Assembly (NCBI GenBank): GCA_032718475.1
Contig: JAUCBJ010000991.1
Location: 1-34,767 of the forward strand
Direction: 5' to 3'
Source: Nemertoderma westbladi
Lineage: Eukaryota > Xenacoelomorpha > Nemertodermatida > Nemertodermatidae
Length of the DNA stretch: 34,767 nt
Part shown: positions 23,101 through 31,965 of the stretch, one piece after another
How positions within the stretch are numbered: the first letter of the stretch is position 1
Layout of the letters: the number at the start of each line of letters is the position of its first letter
Notes under the pieces: model-generated
The model's input: only the letters and a program-made list of their open reading frames with translations
Database searches by the model: none
What the model was told of the DNA's origin: nothing
Made by a program: the position numbers and the translations under genes

Positions 23101-24108
23101 ATGAGCGAAGAAGCCCGAAATCTAGAGGGAGAGACGACACCACCATGGACCCCAGACGATACCAACGAAACGATCCGTGAGGCCGCGACGCGACGGTATC
23201 GACCCGTAATGCCAAACTCGCCGGAAAGGGACGATCCGGTAGCCCAAACGGGGGGCGGCCATCTACCAGGACGAGAGGACGAGTCGACGCACGACGGCGG
23301 ACGACGTACCGATGTCGCCGGCCCGCCACAGGCCGAGGGCGACGGACAGCCCACCGGAACGGTGACAGTGGGGCCGCCGGTACGACGCCGAACCAGGAGG
23401 GGAGGAGAGGTCGGCGACGAGGACGTCGGAACCAGTGACCGGCTCCAACGAGCCTACAATGCAACAAAGAAACAACTAAAGGAGGCTAGAGAAGGAGTAA
23501 AATAGACCAACGGAATTTGAACCGGCGACTAGGTGAGTCGAATAAACACTTTAGCTACCTAGTTCGCTTCGGGCAGGGAGAAATAGCCAGTGAGAGAGCG
23601 AGGGGGGTCGCCACCGAACTATTTGAACTGTGGCGGTCCGGGATAATGGAGCCCCAAGTGGTGTACATAGGGCCGTATTTAGTGGATGCTAGGGGAATTA
23701 AGTTAGTGGGTTGGGCAGACCCGCACGAGGGCGAATCCGAGATTAACCCCGAGGATTCAGTCTCGTCGGTTAGCGAGAACCCCAGAAAGTTGGGGAAAGT
23801 TAGTAGGACAGAGAGGCGACGTCTGGCGTCTGGCGTGTCAGTTGGACATGGTGGCGCTAGACCAGAAAGAGTTAGAGAGGCAGTTGGAAGAGGGAACTGC
23901 GTTTTTGGAAAGAGAGAGAGAACTGGCGAGAGAGATGGTGGCGCTAGACCAGAAAGAGTTAGAGAGGCAGTTGGAAGAGGGAACTGCGTTTTTGGAAAGA
24001 GAGAGAGAACTGGCGAGAGAGAATAAAGAGAGGGCTGAGAGGGTCGCGAGAAACTTTAGAGAGTGTGAGGAGATAGAAATAAGGGAAGGAAAGGAGCCCC
24101 GAGAAGAA
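23101..24108 (+). pseudogene. Gag N-terminal fragment of inner element
   Basis: The ATG at 23101 opens a Thr/Arg/Pro/Gly-rich frame matching the gag start of the outer copy (e.g. DDTNETIREAATRRYRP). A frameshift around 23490-23510 moves to the frame that encodes the conserved LGESNKHFSYLVRFGQGE and WADPHEGESEINPED parts. A deletion of roughly 60-70 bases near 23825 then returns it to the first frame and the coiled coil (MVALDQKELERQLEEGT). An 87-bp unit is duplicated in tandem and in frame (23848-23934, 23935-24021), doubling 29 residues of the coil. The fragment ends where the sequence jumps to RT at about 24095-24108. DUF1759, the knuckles and the protease are missing. Confidence 0.85.
23848..24021 (+). 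repeat. In-frame 87-bp tandem duplication in gag coiled coil
   Basis: Two essentially identical 87-bp units, each starting ATGGTGGCGCTAGACC and ending CTGGCGAGAGAG. The outer copy has only one unit here, so the duplication is specific to this lineage. It keeps the reading frame. Confidence 0.95.
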
Positions 24109-27100
24109 TGAGTACATTCATAGAACAATAAGAAAGTATGTCGAGAAAGGATGGGCCGTGGAGTTGCCGGTCGACGAACCAAACACAGATAGGACCTATT
24201 ACCTGCCACTTCACGTGGCTCTAGACCCGAAGAAAGGTAAACTGCAGATGGTAGTTGAAGCATCGGCTAAGACCAACGGCAAATGCCTAAATGATTATCT
24301 GCTGGATGGTCCTAATATCTATAACTCAGGAATCGAGGTCCTGCTTAGATTCAGAAATGGGAGGCACGCCTTCACTTGCGACATTGAAGGCATGTTTAAC
24401 CAAGTCCGTGTGACGGAGGAGGATAGTGACAGCCAGCGCTTCCTATGGTACAGCGGCGACGAGGAACCGTCAACAATACCGATGTACAAGATGGTGGTAC
24501 AGAATATGGGTGCCAAGTCGTCCTCATTTACGACGACTGTGGCTGTGAGGGATACAGTAGAGGGGAAAGAGGAGAAATATAGCGCCAAAGCCGTCGATAT
24601 GATTCGACGCGGCTTCTATGTAGATGAGGGAATGGAGTCTGGAAACACGGTTAAAGAACTACTGGATACAGGGCGCGAGGTTCGCAACATCCTGAAGGGA
24701 TCCGGGTTTAACCTGACCAAGTTCCAATCCAGCTCAGAAGAGTTTATGAAAGCCATGGAGGACAGGAGGCCAGAGTCGACGATGGATAATCCCACGACAG
24801 TCAAGGGACAGGACATGGCGAACAAAAGGGTAGAGTCCCAGCAGAAGGCACTAGGGATCGTGTGGAACCAAGAGACAGACGAGTTCAAGTACCAGCTGAG
24901 CCAAGAGGGCGCGGACATCCACACAAAGAGGGGCTATGTATTGTACATAGCAAGGATATACGATCCCCTAGGCCTAGCATCCCCACTGTTAGTAACGGGG
25001 AAACAGATACTTAAGAAAGTATATAAATTAAAGGACGAATGGGATACAGAGGTCCCGGAAGAGATCAGCACTCAGCAGTGGAGTAAGTGGACGGAGAGTT
25101 TAGAACAGATGGGGACATACAGCATGCCACACGTGTATTTCCCGGATGGGGACATGACGAATCTGGATCTACACATGTTCTCCGATGCATCGTTGGAAGC
25201 GTACAGAGCGGCACTCTACCTAGTACAACGAGAGGGGGCTCATAAGCCCAGACTTGCATTCAGCAAAGCAAAGTCGATGCCGCCAGATTCAGCATCGGTC
25301 CCGAAACTCGAGTTGACAGCTGCTAGATTAGGAGTAAGGGCCACAGCCTACCTGATGGATGCTATTCCCAACATAGTGGAAACACACTACTGGACGGACT
25401 CCATGGTAGTGCTTGGTTGGCTTGGAAAGGTGGCACTACTGCCCAACGGACGAGAACCCAGCGGACTTGTTATCGAGGGGCGTGACATGCCACACTTTCT
25501 TGAAGAAGGAAGTATTGTGGCAGCATGGGCCACAATTCCTGAACGATAAGGTGGCCTGGCCACCGATGAAGAAGGTGGACCCGGGCTTAGAGGAAGTAAC
25601 ACTGGAGGAAGAGGGATGAGATTCGGAAGGTGAAGAGATATATAGTCAGATGGCGAGGGAAATGAGGGAGGTGCAACCAAAATCAGAAGAACCATGCGAT
25701 AACCCGACGGATAAACTCCTCAGCTACAGCTCAAGCTGGTACAAGACCAAGAAGTTGGTAGCGTACTGGATAGCCTTCGGGGATTTCCTCAAGGGAATTG
25801 GCAAAGACACCAAGAGGAAACTAAACATCGATCTGGAGGGAGCGGCCAAGGCCGTGATTCGCTACGAACAGAGAAAGAACTACGGCGACGAAGTGGAGCG
25901 CGTCGGGGTAAACAACAACATCTTCGACGGGACAGTGAGCTCATCACACTGTCGCCACAACTCAATGACGGCGGGATATTAGTAATGAACTCCAGAGTGC
26001 TAAATAACAACAGCCTCATTATCCCACCAAAACCCATCATCATCCCAAATAGATCGCCGATAGTCCACCAGATCATTTGGGACTCCCACAAGTCGATATT
26101 GCACGGGGGCACCAACCGGACCCTCACAGAGATACGGAGGACCTTCTGGATCACACAACTGAGAAAGAAGGTGAAGGCGGTAGTGGGACAGTGCCAGACC
26201 TGCCGACGGACAAGGAAGGAGCGGGCCGGACAGGAGATGGCGCCATTACCAGCCAGCAGGGTGAGACAGCACGACCCGCCATTCACGCACTGCGGTGTAG
26301 ATATGTTAGGCCGATAAAGATCAGGGTGATGCGGCACACGGAGAAGCGCTAACGCATTATCTTCATATGTAACAACATACTAGTGTTCTCCGTGTGTCAT
26401 CAGGCGGTAGGAATAGAACTCGCCCAAGACGCAACCGCATTGGCATTCATCAATGCCCTAGAGAGGTTCAGAGACCGCAAAGGTGGGACGATCGCAGTAA
26501 TATACTCCAATAATGGAACCAACTTTGTGGGGGTGGAGAACAAGCTGGCAGAGGCCTTGGACATCCTGGAAGGGGAGGAAGTCAGGGCAGCCATGAGAAG
26601 ACGACAGGTGAAGTGGGAGAGGAGGACGCCGTATGCTCCGCATACTCTAGGATGCGTCAAGAGACTCGTGGGTAGTTCCAAGCGTCTGATGACGAAGTTG
26701 ATGAACAACCACATGGTGACAGAAGATTTACTAAGGACGGTGCTAGCTAAGTGCGAGGGAATCATTAATAGCAGACCGCTATACCCAGAAAATGATGACC
26801 CAGAATCATTAGATGTGCTGACACCCAGTCACTTTCTAATGGAGAGCCCGGCGACCATCGGCATGTGGGGTGGTGTAGACCCAGACGACATACACTCCCG
26901 ACAGAGTTGGAAAGTCGCTAAGGCGATAAGCGCGGAGTACTGGAGGAGGTGGGTTGAGGAATATCTACCCACACTTCATAGGAGGAGTAAGTGGAGAAAT
27001 GCCACCAGAGAGTTAAAGAAGGGTGATTTGGTGATCGTCACAGATGACACCATCATCAACAATCAGTGGAGTTGTGGGCACTTACTCCGGTGAGGACGGA

Positions 27101-27193
27101 AGAGTCCGAATAGGTGGCAAGATAGGAGCGAAAGATAGGAAGACCCACAGGAGGGCTGTAGGAAAGTGCTGCGTACTAGAGGGCGCACCTTAG
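24108..27193 (+). pseudogene. Pol remnant of inner element: RT, RNase H, integrase
   Basis: Homology to the outer pol starts at residues EYIHRTIRKY (~24110), part way into RT, and reaches the pol stop TAG at 27191-27193. The chain is broken repeatedly. The RT motif is YVDE, not YVDD (GAG at 24626-24628). A 71-bp deletion at about 25424 removes part of RNase H and shifts frame. There is a TGA at 25617-25619, a frameshift near 25910, and a missing base near 26310 that ends the frame after GVDML. A ~20-bp rearrangement lies at 26375-26405. The integrase centre reads YSNNGTNF (Asn codon 26509-26511), as in the outer copy, and its last catalytic position is Lys (GCVKRLV) where the outer copy has Glu. 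Another break at ~27065 precedes the DUF5641 end (GTYSGEDGRVRIG to VLEGAP). No active enzyme is expected. Confidence 0.9.
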
Positions 27194-28022
27194 TGTTTAG
27201 TCGTCCAAGTGTTGGACTGAGGGGGGTGGGATTGAGGGTGAGACGCCCTTCCCACACAAAATATAAAAAATAATAATAAAAATAAAATAATAAGAAAGAG
27301 AGTAAGAGAAAGGAAAGTAATAGTACACAGTAGGTACGTAGTAAGTAAGTAGGCAGATAGAAGTTAGTAAGAGTAGTAAGAGGGTACGTAGTACCGTTAA
27401 TAAGAGTTAGTGGAGTTAGTTAGTAAGAGGGTACGTAGTACCGTTATAAAGAGTTAGTGGAGTTAGTTAGTAAGAGGGTACGTAGTACCGTTAGTAAGAG
27501 TTAGTGGAGTTAGTTAGTAAGAGGGTACATAGCACCGTTAGTAAGAGTTAGAGGAGTTAGTTAGTAAGAGGGTACGTAGTACTGTTAGTAGAAGAGTTAG
27601 TAAGAGGGTACGTGTAGTACCGTTAGTAGAGGAGTTAGTAAGAGGGTATGTGTAGTACCGTTAGTAGTAAGAGTTAGTGGTAGGAGGGTATGTAGTATAT
27701 AGCAAGAGTTAGTAAGAGTTAGTAGAAATTAGTTAGAAAGTTAGCAGAGTTAGTAGCGAGTAGTGAGAGGGGGGCATGTGGGTACAGCAGGACAGATCGT
27801 GTAGGCTACACGAGACATACTACTGTACTGCACAGCCCGTAGAGTAGGCCAGAATATGGATTAAAAGAAGAAATAATCCATTAATAGATACTGATAGCAC
27901 AGTTGTAGGATTAAAAATAAATATTAAAATCAAAATTAGACAAATTATGGTAACAGTAGGCAAGATATTCCAGAACATAATTAAAGTAACTGACAAAATT
28001 AGGGAATTAGGCAATAACCTAG
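27194..28022 (+). other. Spacer between pol and the extra gene of inner element
   Basis: Non-coding. It holds an A-rich stretch (27255-27300), the minisatellite at 27355-27770, and ~250 bp of AT-rich sequence with an 8-bp hairpin ATGGATTA/TAATCCAT at 27856-27881. A TAG at 28020-28022 closes the frame upstream of the extra gene. If that gene was expressed from a spliced or subgenomic RNA, an acceptor would be expected here, but I cannot point to one with confidence. Confidence 0.55.
27355..27770 (+). repeat. Minisatellite, 47-bp unit decaying to 36-42 bp
   Basis: AGGGTAC-type repeats start at 27381, 27428, 27475, 27522 and 27569 (exact 47-bp spacing), then at 27605, 27643 and 27685 (36, 38 and 42 bp). 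Each unit contains GGTACGTAGTACC, whose ends GGTAC/GTACC can pair, and the phrase GAGTTAGTGGAGTTAGTTAG. There is no open frame through it. Confidence 0.95.
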
Positions 28023-30681
28023 CATTCAGAGAGAGATAGGCCATTATCGGACCGTACAGACCATCCTAACTACATCACTCACTTATATTGTGCCTTGGCA
28101 AGGCCCCACCTTATAGGTGAGCAATCGGGAGAGTTCGAAATAGCGGAGAAACTTGTTTGAAAGAGAAAGGCAGAGTTGGGAGAAAAGGAGATACTGGTGG
28201 ATTTCACCGAAAGGCATCCGGAAGAGAAGACGAGGGGATACTATGAGCGGTTAGAGAAGGGTCACAAGGAGCGAGCGCTGCAGGACCATTTCAGGGAGGT
28301 GCACTAACAGCGGCTGATCAGGACCTATGGGACACCGTCGCTAGACAATGCGATCTTCGAGCATTTCCACTATGTGGTAAAGGGAGACGAGGCGAAGTTC
28401 AGGATACCGAAGTATCCAAAGGAACCACCGAGAAAGGACTGGAAGAGGTTCGTAGAGTCCATCAGCAGTGGAGGATACATGGTTCTAGACAATGAGGGGA
28501 CCATGGAAGACGAGGAAGGTTCGAGAAGAGGAGCGACGGGGTCGGCCAGAACCATACTCCTGCATTTGGCCGCGCCAAATGGGGATATATTCCTGTTCAA
28601 TCTGGGAACGTATGGGAAGAAGAACGGGCCGAAGTTAAACCGGTTGCCAAAGGCGGTGCAGAGCCTAGTAAGAGAGAAGTTGACGATAAAGGTGGGATCG
28701 GCGATCCGCGACGATGCGGAGAGGATCATCGGTCCGGAGACCCCCAACCTCCTGGACATGCAAACGGTCTACATGGCTATGACAGCGCCAGACAGGTTGG
28801 GACTAGTAGAGAACGCGGACCATTGTGGAGCGGTGGCGATGGGCCAGCTAATGGGGCTGGTATGCCACAAGCCAATGGACTGGGGTAAATTCAGGGAGGA
28901 GTACGGAGCGGAGTTGGCGAACTCGCTGAAGTGGCGAGCGAGACCGGGGAAGCAAGAGGTGTATCAATTCCGGAGAGGAGATTCAGGAGGTATATCAGAA
29001 GCGATATATCCTGCAGGAGGACAGAATAATGATAGGTTTGCTAAACCTATTCATGACCGTGGTTATCAAGAGAGAACCAACGGCATTTCTGCTATCGGGA
29101 TCACCCCTGAACTACAGAAGAGCCTTCAAAGTGGCTTTCGAGGGTCTGGTAGACCACCCGGGTCTGAAGGGGGGGTCGGTATATTATAACTGCCAATATC
29201 TAGTAGACGGGGAGGTGGATACGCCATATCAGAGGTGGGAGCAGCTAGAGGCGGATAGACGAGAGGTGAAGCGATTGGAAGAAATTGCTAGACGAGAAAG
29301 GAGAGAGGCAGAAGAAAGGGAGGCGGAAACTAGAGGAGAGGGATACGGGTTCGAGGAACAGGCGGCCTTAGACAATCTACACTGGACATCAGGGAGTTCA
29401 GGCGAGTCTCTAGGGCGAGAATTGGGGTGGACGGTAGGATCACCGAAACAGTCGACATCGGGGTTGCAGACGACGCCCATACCAGCAGGCGCCGAGGGCA
29501 ATTTCGCGGAGAGAAGGCCATGGGAACTGGAAGGATGGAGAGTCACGGGCGAGAGCCAAGGTGGGAAGGGACACAGTGGATCCACCAGGATACCGGGTTT
29601 GGAGCCACTCCCAGAGGAGGACGAGGATGACAATGAGTTCGGAGAGATGCCGCCCATCGGGAGAATCGGCCACTCGGAAACGGACTGGGTTGGCGGGAGA
29701 GTGGTGACGGCCAGCGGGGCGAGAGCCTTCTGGGATAGACCTGGCAAGCGGGCCTGGGTGCATGAGGAGCCGGTGATGGATTTCGCGGGGAGCACCATCG
29801 GGTTGGGCGAGCAACCGGGAACGGCACCACGGGTAGTATTCAGAGAGACAATGCCCAGGCGAGGCGAGGAGATAGACGTGGACAGGGTCGCTAACGTCCA
29901 GAAGTTCGCTTACAAGCGACTCCATAGACAGAGGAGATCGCTTGGGACGAAAGACGACATAGGGCAAGAGGCATTGGTACTCGGCTGCGATTATTGCGGG
30001 AGGCAAACTCACCAGGAAAGGAGCTGCTTGTACCGATTCCAGAAGGGGACGAGTTACCTCTACTGCCGCGAGTTGAGTCATAGGATGGGGGCGTGTCCAC
30101 GGTTGCACAACCGGTGTTCTAAGTGCAACTTCCGGGGGCACTATGGATGCCAGTGCAACTGGATGGATGACGAGGAGAAGTTTAGGATCTTCGAGGAGTG
30201 GGCCGATGCCGGCGCCATGACGCGGCAGCGGATGAAGGCCCAGGAATTCCGGTGGGGCTTCTTTAACATCAACCAGGAGGCCCACCTGGAAATCATTAAA
30301 CGGAGACTTCCGTTTACTTGTCAGGAAGTGTCAATGGCGGCGTCGTATGCCGGAGTGATAAATACGCAGAGGTATTTAGACAGGTGGACGCCACAGAATC
30401 GGGGAGATTTCAGAGATTTCTTGGTGGAGCATGTGCCTCGGGCTATAAAGGTGATCCTATGGGACGCCACTTGGGGGAAGCAACAGTGCCATTTGGAGGG
30501 GCTAATAACACCAGCACCCAAGGAGTCCACGACGGGAATCAGCAGAGAAGTGATGGCAAGGATCAGGAACCTTAAAGGGGATAAGAACAAGGGAGCGGCA
30601 ACGACCAGGAAGCGACTGAGGGAGGAGGACGACAGAGGGAAGGAACTGAGATGGTTCCCAAAGTCAGGAGGAGCGAACTAG
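28023..30681 (+). pseudogene. Exonuclease-like / CCHC zinc-knuckle protein in the 3' (env-like) position of inner element
   Basis: Coding-like sequence starts after the TAG at 28020 and runs to the TAG at 30679-30681, ~885 codons. In-frame TGA (28158-28160) and TAA (28305-28307) and a frameshift near 28960-28990 break it. No ATG start is evident. Part 1 (~28440-29060) resembles DEDD 3'-5' exonucleases (WRN/RNase D type): YMVLDNEGT fits Exo I (DxE), ILLHLAAPNGDIFLF the following strands, KVGSAIRDD Exo II, and, after the shift, RYILQEDRIMIGLLNLF the Exo III helix. Part 2 is an acidic/Arg linker with a short coil (29220-29340). Part 3 (~29985-30170) has CCHC knuckles: CDYCGRQTHQERSC and CSKCNFRGHYGCQC are perfect, and the middle one has Tyr for its first Cys. 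A basic C-terminus follows. Part 3 suggests RNA/DNA binding; enzyme activity is inference. Confidence 0.65.
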
Positions 30682-31410
30682 AACTTAGAGGGGGAAATGT
30701 GGAGATGCCTGGAAGGCACCACACGTGAAGTAATACGAACTCCTAAGTGCAAATTTAATTAAAAGTGCAATTAGTATGTACGTATGAAATAATCATTAGT
30801 ATATAGTCATATAGCAAATATAAAGTAAGTACTATAGTCATGCAACCTTTTTTCCAATTAGCTACTGGGACTGGGGGGCCAATTGACTGTGACAGGAGGA
30901 TGGGAGACTAGACGTAGCACTACACACTTGACGCTTCTTAAGTGCGACGGCACGGAAGGGGAGGGTGAGGCTCGCCAGGAGCAAATAGGAATCGAGTATA
31001 GAACGCGTGGAGAGAAGGCGAGTGCAATTCAAGTGTGGGGGGGGGAGGAGTAAGAGGCAGATTGAGGGACAGGTGGTCCGGAAGTTAGAGTGAAGGTAGA
31101 AGAGAAGTAGAGGAGAATCAGGGTGAGAGTGGAGAAGTTAGAGTCAGTCAGAGCGGAGTTAGAGTGGAGAGAATAGTGGGGAGATAAAATTGTGTGAGAG
31201 AAATCTACAATTTTCGCGACCCGAGACGCCAGATGTCTTGGTGCAACATAGGTGAAGTTGCACCAAGAGAGGGTAGCAATATCATACCCATAGGGAGCAG
31301 CCTGGAAAGCCGGCTCCAAGAAAGACAACTCCACCTCACACCCGATAGTAGATCGGGTTCCAGCAGAATTGAAGCACACTCGTTGGTGATGGTATCTTCT
31401 CACCGGGAAG
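30682..31410 (+). other. 3' untranslated tail of inner element
   Basis: Non-coding sequence between the extra gene and the polypurine tract. It contains a purine-rich tract near 31030-31190 and a perfect 12-bp hairpin at 31236-31268. Small open frames here have no recognisable content. Confidence 0.6.
31236..31268 (+). other. Perfect 12-bp hairpin upstream of the polypurine tract
   Basis: TCTTGGTGCAAC at 31236-31247 pairs exactly with GTTGCACCAAGA at 31257-31268 around a 9-nt loop. It lies ~160 bp before the 3' LTR, in the transcript's 3' tail. Confidence 0.75.
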
Positions 31411-31425
31411 ATAGCATGGGGGGAG
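31411..31425 (+). promoter_or_regulatory. Polypurine tract of inner element
   Basis: ATAGCATGGGGGGAG sits directly before the 3' LTR start TGTGAG at 31426, the normal place and composition for the plus-strand primer. Confidence 0.8.
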
Positions 31426-31960
31426 TGTGAGCGGATTCAATTCAGCTCCACCAACCCCATAAAGTTGGGAAGTGGCGTTTTAAGCAATATTGGGGAGTAC
31501 GAGGTTGATTACAATCAACCTCGTATCACCCCCAATAAAGGGGGACAACACACGGCCCCAAAGAGCCACACACAAAAGAGGTTATAGGTCAAACCTCTTG
31601 GAGAGGGAAAGTGACAGCAGCGGGAGGGAAACACTCCCACAGAGGTGGGAGCTGAGAATTAAGTAGAGGTAGAGTAGAGTTAAGTAGAGTAGAGGTGAAT
31701 ATATATTACCGGTTAGTGTTTGTATCCTATTCAGTTATCTCAGTACGGTGACACTTTAGTACCATCACCGCCGTCACCAACATTTATATTATCAATTTAC
31801 CGGTACAACATCCAAGTTATATCATGCTATCATATTCTATATTGTATACTATATTTCGACCCTATTAATAATACTGGAACGACAACAACAAACTCTTTTC
31901 ACAACCGTGCGGCAATGCGTAACTAAAATCAACCGGTCGGGATCCTCCGATCCCGTCACA
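31426..31960 (+). repeat. 3' LTR of inner element (535 bp)
   Basis: It begins TGTGAGCGGATTC and ends GATCCCGTCACA. A perfect palindrome TACGAGGTTGATT-AC-AATCAACCTCGTA lies at 31498-31525, followed directly by CCCCC-AATAAA-GGGGG at 31529-31544 and later CTCCCAC-AGAG-GTGGGAG. A CGGGATC/GATCCCG hairpin sits at the right end. The AATAAA is the likely polyadenylation signal. The LTR abuts the duplicated GGTTG. Confidence 0.95.
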
Positions 31961-31965
31961 GGTTG
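31961..31965. repeat. Right target-site duplication of inner element (GGTTG)
   Basis: GGTTG directly follows the LTR end TCACA at 31960 and equals 22438-22442. Confidence 0.95.

Larger units (their letters stand above)
22443..31960 (+). mobile_element. Inner BEL/Pao retrotransposon nested in the outer copy, with an extra 3' gene
   Basis: A 9.5-kb element bounded by two direct LTRs that begin TGTGA and end TCACA, and flanked by a perfect 5-bp duplication GGTTG. Its gag start, pol and LTRs match the outer element closely, so the two are the same family. Contents: leader 23024-23100, a gag fragment, a large internal deletion, RT-RNase H-integrase-DUF5641 (to 27193), a minisatellite, a long exonuclease/CCHC reading frame, and a polypurine tract. 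In the first ~230 bp of the two LTRs I count about eight differences, so the insertion is not very recent. Confidence 0.93.

Noticed and set aside
27381-27690. Regular 47-bp repeats as a CRISPR array
   Set aside because: The whole unit repeats, including the parts that would be spacers, and the locus lies inside a eukaryotic retrotransposon. It is a minisatellite.
29440-30285. Long minus-strand open frame (281 codons)
   Set aside because: It is antisense to the exonuclease/CCHC gene, Pro/Ser/Leu-rich, has no motif, and fits a shadow frame in GC-rich coding DNA.
28374-30681. The exonuclease/CCHC frame as an independent host gene
   Set aside because: It lies wholly between the pol stop and the polypurine tract inside one LTR-bounded element with a target duplication. 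No introns or separate borders are seen. It is kept as part of the element, though capture from a host is possible.
31205-31235. Minus-strand TGGCGTCTCGGG as the primer-binding site of another element
   Set aside because: No LTR end or coding sequence in the required orientation is next to it; the match is short.
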